Positions 29,064 through 38,412 of a DNA stretch of 64,000 bases are shown here, piece after piece. The DNA is from Terrirhizobium terrae. GTDB taxonomy: Bacteria; Pseudomonadota; Alphaproteobacteria; Rhizobiales; Rhizobiaceae. The position numbers were made by a program, and so were the translations under genes. Numbering within the stretch: position 1 is the stretch's first letter; each line of letters opens with the position of its first letter. The stretch covers positions 4,067,501 to 4,131,500 of the forward strand of contig NZ_CP104992.1 in assembly GCF_030323265.1 (NCBI RefSeq). Direction: 5' to 3'. The notes beneath the pieces were generated by a model, which worked only from the letters and a program-made list of their open reading frames with translations, was not told the origin of the DNA and made no database searches.

Positions 29064-29760
29064 ATGACGAAGATGCCACCATCCGACGACGCCCCTCACC
29101 TTCTGATCGTGGATGACGACAAGCGCATTCGCGACCTGTTGAACCGCTATCTGACGGAACAAGGGTTCCGGGTGACGATTGCCGCAGATGCAGCCGAAGC
29201 GCGGCGCAAGCTGGAAGGCCTGTATTTCGACCTGATCATTCTCGACGTCATGATGCCGGGCGAGATCCGGCCTGTCGCTCACGAAGGCGCTCTACGAGAA
29301 GAAGACGATCCCGGTCATCCTGCTGACGGCGCGTGTCGAGGCGGATGCGCGTATTGAGGGACTGGAAGCAGGGGCTGACGATTATCTGGCAAAACCCTTC
29401 GACCCGCGCGAACTCGTCCTGCGCATCAACAACATCCTGCGCCGCAGCGCGTCCGACGCGCCGAAGATCGAGCAGGTCATCTTCGGGCCGTTCACTTTCT
29501 CGATCTCCCGCAAGGAGCTGCGCCGTGCGGCCGAAACCATTCGCCTCACCGATCGCGAGCAGGAAATCATGCTATTGTTCGCCACACGCGCCGGCGACAC
29601 CATCCCGCGTCATGAACTGATCGGCGACGATTCCGATGTCGGCGAACGGACGATCGACGTGCAGATCAACCGCCTGCGCCGCAAGATCGAGGAGGATCCG
29701 GCAAACCCGGTCTATCTCCAGACGGTCCGCGGCATCGGCTATCGTCTGAGCATCGACTAG
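29064..29760 (+). pseudogene. petR: OmpR-family response regulator, PetR-like, frame broken at 29262
   Basis: The receiver domain starts HLLIVDDDKRIRDLLNRYL with its acidic pair and has the phosphoacceptor Asp in DLIILDVMMPG. The frame then fails at GAGATC (29262-29267). Removing one base gives GESGLSLTKALYEKKTIPVILLTARVEADARIEG, then LAKPFDPRELVLRINN, and the C-terminal winged helix ending DVQINRLRRKIEEDPANPVYLQTVRGIGYRL. The corrected length is 231 residues, standard for the family. An intact receiver would be needed for function and every expected residue is present in one frame or the other, so the break is most likely a basecalling insertion. Confidence 0.85.
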
Positions 29761-29787
29761 CAAGGTGGAGCGGCAGAGGAAGCGCCA

Positions 29788-31166
29788 ATGGCTCTTTTCG
29801 AAACGCTGAGGCAGAATGTATCGGCCGTCGCCCTGCCCGGCTGGCGGCCCTTCACACGCTGGCTGCGCCGGAGGCTGCCGACCGGCCTCTACACCCGCTC
29901 GCTGCTCATCGTCATCCTGCCCATGCTGCTGCTGCAGACGGTTGTCGCCGCGGTTTTCATGGAGCGCCATTGGCGCATCGTCACGGAGCGTCTGTCGGAA
30001 GGTACCGTCCGTGACATTGCAGGGATCATCGAGGTCATCCGCTCCTATCCGCAGGATGCCAATTACGACACCATCACGCGGATCGCCGACGAGGCGCTGA
30101 ACCTCACCATCGCGGTCGAGGCCCAGGGGCAGTTGCCGCCACCGCGGCCGCGGCCCTTCTTCTCGATCCTCGACGGCATCCTGTCCGACCAGATCACCCA
30201 GCAGATCCGCATGCCTTTCTGGCTCGACACGGTCGGCGACAGCCGGCTTGTCGAAATTCGCATCAAGCTCGACGAACGGGTGCTGCGCATCTTCGTCAGA
30301 AGAGGCTCAACCTACGCCTCCAACACCCACATATTCCTGGTCTGGATGGTCGGTACTGCCTTTGTGCTCGTCCTGATCTCCATCCTCTTCCTGCGCGGGC
30401 AGATCCGCCCGATCCTCTCGCTTGCGAACGCCGCCGAGAGCTTTGGCAAGGGCAAAAGAACGAGAGCTTTTCGCCCAAGGGCGCCGACGAGATCCGGCGC
30501 GCGGGTCTCGCCTTCATCCTGATGCGCGAACGCATCGAACGGCAGCTTGAACAGCGCACAGCCATGCTGGCGGGCATCAGCCACGACCTGCGCACCATCC
30601 TCACCCGCTTCAAGCTGCAACTGGCGCTCGCCGGCGACAAGCCGGAACTGTCCGGCATGACCGAAGATGTGGACGACATGCAGTCCATGCTCGAGGGCTA
30701 TCTCGCCTTCGCCAAAGGAGAGTCGGAAGAGGATTTCGGCACCCTCAGGCTCAGCGAGTTGCTTGAGCGCTTCCGCAACGATTTCGAACTGCGCGGTCGG
30801 CCGCTGACCTATGAGATCGAGGGCGGAGACGAGATCGCCGTACGCCCCAATGCCTTCACGCGGCTCGTCGCCAATCTTGTGTCCAACAGCGAGCGCTACG
30901 CCAAGACGCTTCACATCAACGCCCGCCACAGCGCCAAATGGCTGACTCTGACACTGGATGACGACGGCCCCGGCATTCCAGAGGCGTCGCGCGAGGAAGT
31001 GTTCAAGCCCTTCTACAGGCTCGACGAGGCACGCAATCTCGACGCCTCCGGCACCGGCCTCGGCCTCGCGATCGCCCGCGACATCGCCCGTGCCCATGGC
31101 GGCAACGTCACACTTGGGGAAAGCCCAAGTGGAGGATTGAGAGCAGTGGTGCGTATTCCGGCCTAA
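29788..31166 (+). pseudogene. EnvZ-like membrane histidine kinase, frame broken at about 30455
   Basis: This is the sensor kinase of the preceding regulator. The N-terminus has a membrane helix (LYTRSLLIVILPMLLLQTVVAAVFM), a periplasmic domain of about 150 residues and a second helix (HIFLVWMVGTAFVLVLISILF), then HAMP. The frame breaks in GGCAAAAG (A run 30454-30457). One added A continues KNESFSPKGADEIRRAGLAFILMRERI to the H-box AGISHDLRTILTRFKL, the N-box LVANLVSNSERY and the ATP lid DDGPGIPE...GTGLGLAIARDIARAHGG. The corrected length is 459 residues. Stimulus unknown. Confidence 0.85.
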
Positions 31167-31314
31167 GGATCTATCGCGATCGCCGCGTCGGTTGCTGCAC
31201 GAGGGCCTCATTGAATCTCGTCTTCTCCGCCCTCTGGTTGAAAAGCGACCGGTGGCGCGCCAGCTATAGGGGCCGACCACTGATGGGTTACCAAGCAGGA
31301 AGAGGACACAGGCC

Positions 31315-32322
31315 ATGTCGATTGACCCTATTCTTTTCATGGGCGGTTCAGGTGCAATAGGACGCCAGACTGCAAAAGCGCTTCATGCGGTACATCCCGA
31401 GATACCGCTATTGATAGGCGGGCGCGATCTGGAGAAAAGCGAGAAAGCCGCCCGCGAGATTGGTCAGGCGGAGGGCGTGGCGCTCGATACAAGTGCCGAT
31501 GACCTCGGCCTCGGTGACCGCGCGGTGAGCGCCGTTGCAGTCTTCTACTCCGACGAGCGCGCCGCCGGCCTTCGTTTCGCGCAGGCACGCGGCATTCCGC
31601 ATCTGGGCATATCGGCAGCAATCTACGAGATCGCCCCCGACGTCGCGAACTTCATGCACAAGCCTGGCGCCGCGCCGATCGTCTTCGGTGCCGAATGGCT
31701 TGTCGGCGCCACGACGATCCCGACGCTCGATATTGCAAAAGCGTTCGGCAGCGTTAGCGACATCGTCATCGGCGCACTGGTGGACGAGGAGGATGGCGGC
31801 GGGCCTGCAGTTGCCGCCGACTTCGAGCGCATGTCCCAGATGATGCCGGCCGCGTTTACCCGTCGGGACGGCGCCTATATCTGGCGCGATGGCGACGACG
31901 CCAAGACCGAGTTCTCGGCCATCGACGGAACCCGGATAGAGGCATCCGGCTTCTCTTCCATCGACGTCGTCGGCCTGGCAACGGCGACAGGTGCGCCGAA
32001 TGTTCAATTCAATCTTGCAACAGGCATCAGTTCCAGCCGCCGCCGCGGAGAGCCGAAATCCACGGAGATCATCATCGAACTGACCGGAAAAGATCGTGAC
32101 GGCCAGGCGTTGCGTACCCGTCATGCGGTCTTCCATCCTCAGGGAGCGGCACCTCTGACGGCACAGGGAACGTCGATGATCCTTGAAAGGCTACTCGGCC
32201 TGGACGGCAATCAGCCCACACCTGCCGGACTCTATTTCCCCTTCCAGGTGCTCGACCCCAAAGCCTATCTCGCTCGGCTGAAGTCGGCGGGCGGGAGTGT
32301 TACGGCGTTGCATCCATCGTGA
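31315..32322 (+). CDS. NAD(P)-binding Rossmann-fold protein, saccharopine dehydrogenase-like
   Basis: The 335-residue protein begins MSIDPILFMGGSGAIGRQTAKAL, a GxGxxGxxT nucleotide-binding loop, followed by LLIGGRDLEKSEKAAREIG, the second strand with a charged residue, as in saccharopine dehydrogenase-like Rossmann proteins. The C-terminal half is not distinctive to me (YIWRDGDDAKTEFSAIDGTRIEASGFSS, AQGTSMILERLLGL, AGLYFPFQVLDP). It follows the kinase gene by 148 bases on the same strand, probably as a separate unit. Enzyme activity cannot be assigned. Confidence 0.7.
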   Translation: MSIDPILFMGGSGAIGRQTAKALHAVHPEIPLLIGGRDLEKSEKAAREIGQAEGVALDTSADDLGLGDRAVSAVAVFYSDERAAGLRFAQARGIPHLGISAAIYEIAPDVANFMHKPGAAPIVFGAEWLVGATTIPTLDIAKAFGSVSDIVIGALVDEEDGGGPAVAADFERMSQMMPAAFTRRDGAYIWRDGDDAKTEFSAIDGTRIEASGFSSIDVVGLATATGAPNVQFNLATGISSSRRRGEPKSTEIIIELTGKDRDGQALRTRHAVFHPQGAAPLTAQGTSMILERLLGLDGNQPTPAGLYFPFQVLDPKAYLARLKSAGGSVTALHPS

Positions 32323-32507
32323 CCATGGCGTGCACGCCTCTCCGGGCGGCGACCATGTCTGTGCGACGGACATGGTCCAACTCGGATGAGCGTCTGCTGA
32401 GAGTATTTTTGAAGTGTCGACGAACTGTCTCGCCATGCTGGTCATCAGCCGTCGCTGGCCTTAGGGTCGGTATGGATGATTGCGGGAAAACTTGAGGTGG
32501 ACCAAAA

Positions 32508-32933
32508 ATGAGCGGCGAAAGACACCAGCATAATGCGGCCTGCCACTGCGGTTCGGTCAGGTTCCGGGTCAGGCTTGCGGATGAGTTCAACACGATCCGC
32601 CGTTGCACCTGTTCCTTTTGCCGGATGCGCGGCGCCATCGCCGCCTCGGCCGAGCTTGCCGATATCGAATTCATCGGGGGCGAAAACAATCTCACGCTCT
32701 ATCAATTCAACACCGGCACCGCGAAACACTATTTCTGCAAGACCTGCGGCATCTACACCCATCACCAGCGCCGCTCGAATCCGAACCAATTCGGCATAAA
32801 CGTCGCCTGTATCGAGGGCGTAAGCCCGTTCGACTTTGCGGAGGTTCAGGTCGTGGACGGCGTCTCGCATCCGTCCGATACCGGTTCCACATCAAGGATC
32901 GCCGGGATTCTGAGGTTCGATCCGACGACGTGA
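32508..32933 (+). CDS. GFA (glutathione-dependent formaldehyde-activating) family zinc protein
   Basis: The 141-residue protein has the GFA/Mss4-like zinc sites: ACHCGSVRFRV (about residues 12-22), RRCTCSFCRMRG (about 31-42) and YFCKTCGIYTHHQRRSNPNQFGIN (about 75-98). The seven or so cysteines form the structural and catalytic zinc centres. The family was named for formaldehyde-glutathione condensation, but most members are uncharacterised. It starts after AAAACTTGAGGTGG and stands alone. Confidence 0.88.
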   Translation: MSGERHQHNAACHCGSVRFRVRLADEFNTIRRCTCSFCRMRGAIAASAELADIEFIGGENNLTLYQFNTGTAKHYFCKTCGIYTHHQRRSNPNQFGINVACIEGVSPFDFAEVQVVDGVSHPSDTGSTSRIAGILRFDPTT

Positions 32934-32962
32934 GATGAGGTTTCAGAGCAGCTCTCAGCCGC

Positions 32963-33304
32963 TCACATCATCTTGCGGCCGTTCGGCACGCCTTGCTCGA
33001 CGGCGGCGAGAACGATAGCGCCGTTCTCGTCCTCGAAGCCGAGGGTGAGGACTTCCGAACGCACCGGGCCGATCTGGCGTGGCGGGAAATTGACGACGCC
33101 GAGGACCTGGCGACCAATAAGCGACTCCAGCGTGTAGTGCACGGTGATCTGAGCGGAGGATTTCTTGACGCCGATCTCCGGCCCGAAGTCTATTCTGAGC
33201 TTAAAGGCGGGCTTGCGCGCTTCCGGGAAGGGTTCGGCTTCGATGATCGTCCCGACGCGGATATCAACCTTCTCGAAGTCGCCGAACGTGATCTCGTCTG
33301 CCAT
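32963..33304 (-). CDS. csaA: CsaA-type tRNA-binding protein
   Basis: The 113-residue protein is a single tRNA-binding OB-fold domain: FGDFEKVDIRVGTIIEAEPFPEARKPAFKLRIDFG, SSAQIT, IGRQVLGVVNFPPRQIGPVRSEVLTLGF, ending EQGVPNGRKMM. This is the CsaA type, described as an export-related chaperone and tRNA-binding dimer. It sits 4 bases after proC on the same strand, in a ybjN-proC-csaA operon. The start is chosen at MADEITFGDF, where homologous domains begin. Confidence 0.9.
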   Translation of the reverse strand: MADEITFGDFEKVDIRVGTIIEAEPFPEARKPAFKLRIDFGPEIGVKKSSAQITVHYTLESLIGRQVLGVVNFPPRQIGPVRSEVLTLGFEDENGAIVLAAVEQGVPNGRKMM

Positions 33305-33308
33305 GCTC

Positions 33309-34133
33309 TCAGCTTCCCAGTTCTTCTGCCCGTTTGCGTGCGGCGGCAATCGCCTCGTCGAACAGCGGCTGCATGCCACCGTCCGCCATCAGCACAGAAA
33401 GTGCCGCAGCCGTCGTGCCGCCCGGCGACGTCACGTTCTTGCGCAGCTGCGCCGCCTCGTCAGTGGATTGATGGAGCAGTTCGCCCGCACCGGCGACGGT
33501 CTCGCGGGCCAGCCGCATGGCGGTATCCGCCGGCAGGCCGAGCTTGCGGCCGGCCTCGGCCATGCACTCGACGAGATAAAAGACATAGGCCGGGCCACTG
33601 CCCGACACGGCCGTGACGGAATCGATATCGGCTTCGGTCGCGACCCATTCGACAGGGCCGCTCACCTTGAGCAATCCGTCGACGGCCTCACGCTGCGCGT
33701 CCGCGACCTTTTCGTTGGCAAAGGCACCGGTGACGCCGCGGCCGATCATCGCCGGCGTGTTGGGCATGGCGCGGACCATTGCCGCGTCGCCCAGATGGCT
33801 CTTCATGTAGGAAAGCGTCTTGCCGGCTGCGACCGAAACGACGACCGTATCGTCACCGACGATCGCCTTCAGCGGCGGCAGCACCGTATCCATCATCTGC
33901 GGCTTGACCGCGAGGAACAGGATATCGACTTTGAGCCCTTCAGGAGCAGCCGTCACATGCTGCGCACCGGCGGCGGATATTTTGGCCTTCATCGCGTCGG
34001 AAGGCGACGGATCGATGACCGTGATCCGGTCACCCGCAATGCCTTTATCCAGCCAGCCTGACAGCATGGCGCCGCCCATATTGCCGGCGCCGACGAGAAC
34101 GATCGCTCCCTTGCCGCCGGCCATGATCAGCAT
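33309..34133 (-). CDS. proC: Pyrroline-5-carboxylate reductase
   Basis: ProC performs the last step of proline synthesis, reducing pyrroline-5-carboxylate with NAD(P)H. The 274-residue protein has the dinucleotide loop IVLVGAGNMGGAMLSGWL, FLAVKPQMM, the active-site region VSGSGPAYVFYLVECMAEAGRKLGL and the C-terminal signature SPGGTTAAALSVLM. Either ATG at 34133 (overlapping ybjN by 7 bases) or 34124 (just after its stop) may be used. Both imply coupling to ybjN. Confidence 0.95.
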   Translation of the reverse strand: MLIMAGGKGAIVLVGAGNMGGAMLSGWLDKGIAGDRITVIDPSPSDAMKAKISAAGAQHVTAAPEGLKVDILFLAVKPQMMDTVLPPLKAIVGDDTVVVSVAAGKTLSYMKSHLGDAAMVRAMPNTPAMIGRGVTGAFANEKVADAQREAVDGLLKVSGPVEWVATEADIDSVTAVSGSGPAYVFYLVECMAEAGRKLGLPADTAMRLARETVAGAGELLHQSTDEAAQLRKNVTSPGGTTAAALSVLMADGGMQPLFDEAIAAARKRAEELGS

Positions 34134-34627
34134 TCACCGACGGTTTCGAACAGCACGGCATCCAGTGCCGCCTTCGCTTCCATACCGGACCAGACAACGA
34201 ACTGGAAGGCCTGGAAATAGCTCTCGCAGGCTTCGAGTGCGCTCGAAAGCAGCACTTCCACCTGCTGGTTGGTCGGCTCTGCGCCACCAGCGAGCAGCAG
34301 CGACTGGCGGAAGATGATCACGTCTTCCTGGCGCCACAGGTCGAAATGACCCATCAGCGTCTGGCCGTTCACATGCGAGAGAAGCCGGATGACTTCATTG
34401 ACGCGGCTGTCCGGGATCTTGAGATCGAAGGCGCAGGCCAGATGGAGCGCCTCGAAGTCTTCCATCCAGGAAAACGAGACGTGATAATCTGCCCAGCGCC
34501 CCTCGACGGTCATCGCGATCTCGTCCTCGCCGGATCGCTCGAACGTCCAATCGTTGGAGGCAGCGACGAATTCGATCATGTCGACCGGATTCGACTGACG
34601 TTCAATTTCCAATTCCATGAGGCTCAT
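34127..34627 (-). CDS. YbjN domain-containing protein
   Basis: The 166-residue protein starts MSLMELEIERQSNPVDMIEF after AAGAAGGTGCCGC. It continues WADYHVSFSWMEDFEALHLACAFDLKIP, RLLSHVNGQTLMGHFDLWRQEDVIIFRQSLLL and ESYFQAFQFVVWSGMEAKAALDAVLFETVG. This is the YbjN fold, a type III secretion chaperone-like family found upstream of proC in alphaproteobacteria. The molecular role is unknown. It is the first gene of the proC operon. Confidence 0.88.
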   Translation of the reverse strand: MSLMELEIERQSNPVDMIEFVAASNDWTFERSGEDEIAMTVEGRWADYHVSFSWMEDFEALHLACAFDLKIPDSRVNEVIRLLSHVNGQTLMGHFDLWRQEDVIIFRQSLLLAGGAEPTNQQVEVLLSSALEACESYFQAFQFVVWSGMEAKAALDAVLFETVGEC

Positions 34628-35079
34628 GCGGCACCTTCTTGACCGGAATGAATGCGGATTTGCGGATACGCCAACACGCGAACACTTAACCGGAACGACA
34701 CTCCCGATGATCTTACGACGCCGCCAGATTAACGCTCTCACCCTGTCTGGAGCTTACCAGTTCGTTTCGAGATCATCATTTAAAATCAGTGTAGCTAGAC
34801 AGGTTCCGGTCGCTACCCCTCACCCCATTATTTCCGTGGGGGAATCACTTGCCGGGTTCGTATTCGGGATCAGAAGAGAGTCTTAACTGACTCTGCCGAC
34901 TTGCTTTTTCGGCTATGTCCACAGGCTGTATTTTTCACTCGAAGACGGGTCCTTTTCTTTGGATAAGGACCGAATACGGTGTGCAGGAACGGAACAATCC
35001 TGCCGCGCAAAACAAAACGACCTCCCGCGCTACCGCGGAAGGTCGTTTCCGATTCCAAACTTCGTCTGTGAAGCGCTAA
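34628..35079. other. Intergenic region between ybjN and ubiK
   Basis: This 452-base region holds the divergent-side promoter of ybjN and the ubiK terminator at its right end (listed separately). A short CACCCC/GGGGG complementarity lies near 34820-34842. No open frame here has a ribosome site or recognisable product. Confidence 0.4.
35013..35050 (-). terminator. Terminator of ubiK (reverse strand)
   Basis: Arms AACGACCT and AGGTCGTT enclose a GC-rich inner stem (CCGCG/CGCGG). On the reverse strand the hairpin is followed by TTTTG TTTTG, as expected for a terminator 30 bases beyond the ubiK stop. Confidence 0.8.
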
Positions 35080-35340
35080 TCAGCCCTGCTGATCGGAGAG
35101 CTTGGCTTCCAGCGCCTCGATGCGGGCCTTCAGCGCCTCATTTTCGTCGCGGGCGCGGGCAGCCATTTCGCGAACGGCTTCGAACTCTTCGCGTTTGACG
35201 ATGTCCATATTGTTGAGGAAACGCTCGGCCTGGGCATGAAATGCCGTCTCGACTTCCTTGCGCACGCCCTGCGCGGCCCCTGCAGCATCCGTCATCAGTC
35301 GGGCGAAATCATCGAAAATGCGGTTGGTTCCGGTCGACAT
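35080..35340 (-). CDS. ubiK: Accessory factor UbiK family protein (BMFP)
   Basis: The 86-residue protein is an amphipathic helix followed by a C-terminal trimeric coiled coil: RIFDDFARLMTDAAGAAQGVR, then KREEFEAVREMAARARDENEALKARIEALEAKL. This is the BMFP/UbiK layout (formerly DUF526). UbiK assists aerobic ubiquinone biosynthesis as an accessory factor of the Ubi complex. Start after AAGGAGATGACAG. It is divergent from lgt. Confidence 0.9.
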   Translation of the reverse strand: MSTGTNRIFDDFARLMTDAAGAAQGVRKEVETAFHAQAERFLNNMDIVKREEFEAVREMAARARDENEALKARIEALEAKLSDQQG

Positions 35341-35526
35341 CTGTCATCTCCTTGCAGCCGGTCGTCTAGCGTCCGGCAAAATATCCATTGGAATGGAAGT
35401 AGGGCTAGAAACGTTCGGTTGCAAGCGCCATCCACTGCCGTGGCGGGTGATCGGCCGATTCCAGCTTGACCGCCACAATTGCCAAGGCCATGTTCCGGCC
35501 ACAACGGTCTCGCCTGGAAATTACAT

Positions 35527-36381
35527 TTGTACGAAGCACTCCATCTTCTCGCCATTCTGCCGTTTCCGAACATCGATCCGGTGGCCTTCTCCATCGGTCC
35601 GCTGGCCATTCACTGGTACGGTCTCGCCTATGTCGCGGGCATCCTGCTCGGGTGGTTCTATGCTCGCAAGCTGATCGAGCGACCGGACCTGTGGAAAGGC
35701 GACGCTGCCCCGATGACGAAGACGCATCTCGACGATTTCCTCGTCTGGATCGCGGCCGGCATCGTGCTCGGCGGGCGCACGGGCTATGTCCTGTTCTATG
35801 ATTTCGCGCGCATGATCGAGAGCCCGATCCGCATCATCGAAATCTGGAACGGCGGCATGTCCTTCCATGGCGGCCTGATCGGCGCGACGCTGGCCATGAT
35901 CTTCTTCGCCAAGAAGAACAGCATCCCGGTCTGGAGCATGTTCGATATCGTTGCGGCCGTCGTGCCGATCGGCCTGCTCTTCGGCCGTATCGCCAATTTC
36001 ATCAATGGCGAGCTCTGGGGCCGTCTGAGCACCATGCCCTGGGCAATCGTCTTTCCGACCGGCGGCCTCGGCGCCCGCCATCCGAGCCAGCTTTATGAAG
36101 CGGGCCTCGAAGGCATCGTCCTGCTTCTGGTCCTGGCGCTCCTGATCTTCCGCTTCAAGGCTCTGCGCACGCCCGGCATCATCTCCGGCGTCTTCGTCAT
36201 CGGCTATGCCTTCTCGCGCATCTTCGTCGAATTCTTCCGCGAGCCGGATGCGCAGCTCGGCTATCTGCTTGGCACCGGCTGGCTGACCATGGGCATGGTC
36301 CTGTCCCTGCCGATGGTGGCAATCGGCGTGTGGGCCGTCATCAGGGCAAAGACCGCTGCCGCCCGCATGGCGCGCGTCTGA
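35527..36381 (+). CDS. lgt: Prolipoprotein diacylglyceryl transferase
   Basis: Lgt transfers diacylglycerol from phosphatidylglycerol to the lipobox cysteine of prolipoproteins in the inner membrane. I choose a TTG start at 35527 (MYEALHLLAILPFPNIDPVAF), giving 284 residues. The in-frame ATG at 35479 would add a polar tail not expected before the first helix. Landmarks are IHWYGLAYVAGILLGW, GGRTGYVLFY, MSFHGGLIGATLAM (HGGLIG motif), RIANFINGELWGR and RHPSQLYEAGLEG. Lipoproteins encoded nearby (39656, 41602) are candidate substrates. It starts the lgt-midA-pgeF-M24 run. Confidence 0.94.
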   Translation: MYEALHLLAILPFPNIDPVAFSIGPLAIHWYGLAYVAGILLGWFYARKLIERPDLWKGDAAPMTKTHLDDFLVWIAAGIVLGGRTGYVLFYDFARMIESPIRIIEIWNGGMSFHGGLIGATLAMIFFAKKNSIPVWSMFDIVAAVVPIGLLFGRIANFINGELWGRLSTMPWAIVFPTGGLGARHPSQLYEAGLEGIVLLLVLALLIFRFKALRTPGIISGVFVIGYAFSRIFVEFFREPDAQLGYLLGTGWLTMGMVLSLPMVAIGVWAVIRAKTAAARMARV

Positions 36382-36394
36382 GGCGAAACCCGTC

Positions 36395-37506
36395 ATGAGC
36401 ACGCACGCCCCAACTCCCTCGCCGAGAAGATCAAGACGCTGATCCGCGCCAACGGGCCGATCAGCGTGACCGACTATTTCGCGCTCTGCCTCGCCGATCC
36501 GGAATACGGTTATTATCGCACGCGCGAACCCTTCGGCCAGGCGGGCGACTTCATCACCGCGCCCGAGATCAGCCAGCTGTTCGGCGAAATGCTGGGCATC
36601 TTCATGGTGCATGCCTGGCAGCAGCACGGCAAGCCGACCGGCGTGCGCCTTGTCGAAGTCGGCCCCGGCCGCGGCACGATGATGGCCGACATGCTGCGCG
36701 TCATCAAGCGCATCGCACCAGCCCTGCTCGAAGACCTGAACGTGCATCTGGTGGAAACCAGCGAGCGCCTGCGCGGCGTCCAGCGCATCACGCTCGAGGC
36801 CTATTCGACCAAGGTCAGCTGGCACGACAGCTTCGAAGAAGTGCCGGAAGGCTTTTGCCTGATCGCGGCCAACGAATTGTTCGACGCCATTCCGATCCGC
36901 CAGTTCGTCAAGACGCCGACCGGCTTTCGCGAGCACCTCGTCGGGCTCGGCGCCGATGACGAACTGACTTTCGTCGCCGGTGTCGCAACCGTCGATCCGT
37001 CCCTGTTGCCGGCTCCGGCGGCAGGTATTCCCGACGGCACGATCTTCGAGCTCGCCCCTGCCCGCCAGGCCGTCATGCAGACGCTCTGCGAACGGCTCAA
37101 GCATCAGGGCGGCACCGCGCTCATCATCGACTATGGCCATATGGCGACCGGCTTCGGCGATACGCTGCAGGCGATCATGAACCATGACTTCGATCCGCCG
37201 CTGGCCCATCCGGGCGAAGCCGATCTTACAAGCCATGTGGATTTCGAGGATCTGGCGAAGGTCGCGCTCGTCGCCGGCGTCCACCTGAACGGCGGATTGC
37301 GCCAGGGCGAATTCCTCTACGGTCTCGGCCTTGCCGAACGCGCCTCGGCCCTTGCCCGCGACAAGGATCCGGCCGAGCAGCGGCTGATCGCCGCCGCGGT
37401 CGACAGGCTGGCGGGCGAAGGTGCGGGCAAGATGGGCGAACTCTTCAAGGTGATTGCCGTCTCCAGCCCGGCGCTCAAGCTTATGCCGTTCCGGCCGGTG
37501 GACTGA
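36395..37506 (+). pseudogene. MidA-like class I SAM-dependent methyltransferase (DUF185), frame broken at about 36410
   Basis: This is the bacterial homologue of the mitochondrial complex I assembly methyltransferase NDUFAF7/MidA. The ATG at 36395 (MSTHAP) lies 13 bases after lgt. One C added to CCCC at 36408-36411 continues NSLAEKIKTLIRANGPISVTDYFALCLADPEYGYYRTREPFG. Motifs are FITAPEISQLFGEMLG, the SAM-binding LVEVGPGRGTMMADML, LIAANELFDAIPIRQFV and ALIIDYGHM. The corrected length is 370 residues. The break is a probable homopolymer error near the N-terminus. Confidence 0.85.
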
Positions 37507-37614
37507 CGAGCCCGCCGGCGGATTGACAGCGGGAGCCCTCTTGCGCCAATCTCCCCCACAAGAAACCGAAGCATTCGCGTAGATTGCGAAATAAATTCAA
37601 TGGGATGAACGCCG

Positions 37615-38411
37615 ATGCCGGGATTTGGCCTGCCGCAGCCGATTGAGAGCGATTTGCTGAACGAGCGGGCAGCCCCCGCATCCGTCATGGCTTCTTCACC
37701 CGCAAGGGCGGCGTCTCCGAAGGCATCTATGCCGGGCTGAATGTCGGCGTCGGCTCCGATGATGATCGGGAGAAAGTGACGGAGAACCGTGCGCGTGTCG
37801 CCGCGTGGTTCGGCCTTGGCACCGAAACTCTCAATACCGTCCACCAGGTCCACTCTCCTGACGTCGTTGTCGTCGACTCGAAGAGCGCGAGCGGCGAGCG
37901 TCCGAAAGCGGATGCGATGGTCACGACGGTTCCGGGCGTTGTGCTCGGCGTCCTGTCGGCCGACTGCGGCCCCGTGCTGTTTGCCGATGCCGAAAACGGC
38001 GTCATCGGCGCCGCCCATGCCGGCTGGAAGGGCGCGCTATACGGTGTGCTGGAGAATACGATCGAGGCGATGGTGACCCTTGGCGCCGACCGATCGAAGA
38101 TCACCGCCGTGCTCGGGCCCTCGATCGGCCCGAAGAGCTATGAGGTCGGTCCCGAATTCATCGAAAACTTCAAGACGGTCGATCCGGGCTACGCGATCTT
38201 CTTTTCGCCCTCGGAAAAGCCTGGCCACGCGATGTTCGACCTGCCGTCCCTGACGATCAAGCGCCTGACGGACGCCGGCATCAGTGCCGCCAATCTCGGC
38301 CTCGACACTTATTCCGATCCCGACAGGTTCTTCTCCTATCGGCGCACCACCCACGCCAGAGAGCCGGATTACGGCCGCCAGATTTCCGCAATCGCGATCC
38401 GGGAGGATTGA
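37615..38411 (+). pseudogene. pgeF: PgeF/YfiH laccase-domain protein, frame broken at about 37675
   Basis: The PgeF family comprises copper/zinc-binding purine nucleoside enzymes and, in E. coli, the peptidoglycan editing factor. The start MPGFGLPQPIESDLLNERAAP is at 37615. One C added to CCCCC at 37673-37677 joins it to RIRHGFFTRKGGVSEGIYAGLNVGVGSDDD. The metal site is visible in TVHQVHSPDVV, VLSADCGPVLFAD and IGAAHAGWKGAL, and the end is FFSYRRTTHAREPDYGRQISAIAI. The corrected length is 265 residues. It lies between midA and the M24 gene in the conserved rhizobial order. Confidence 0.85.
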
Positions 38412-38412
38412 T

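Noticed and set aside
35521..37284. 587-codon reverse-strand frame opposite lgt and midA
   Set aside because: It is antisense to two recognisable genes and has a repetitive His/Asp/Arg-rich composition typical of shadow frames.
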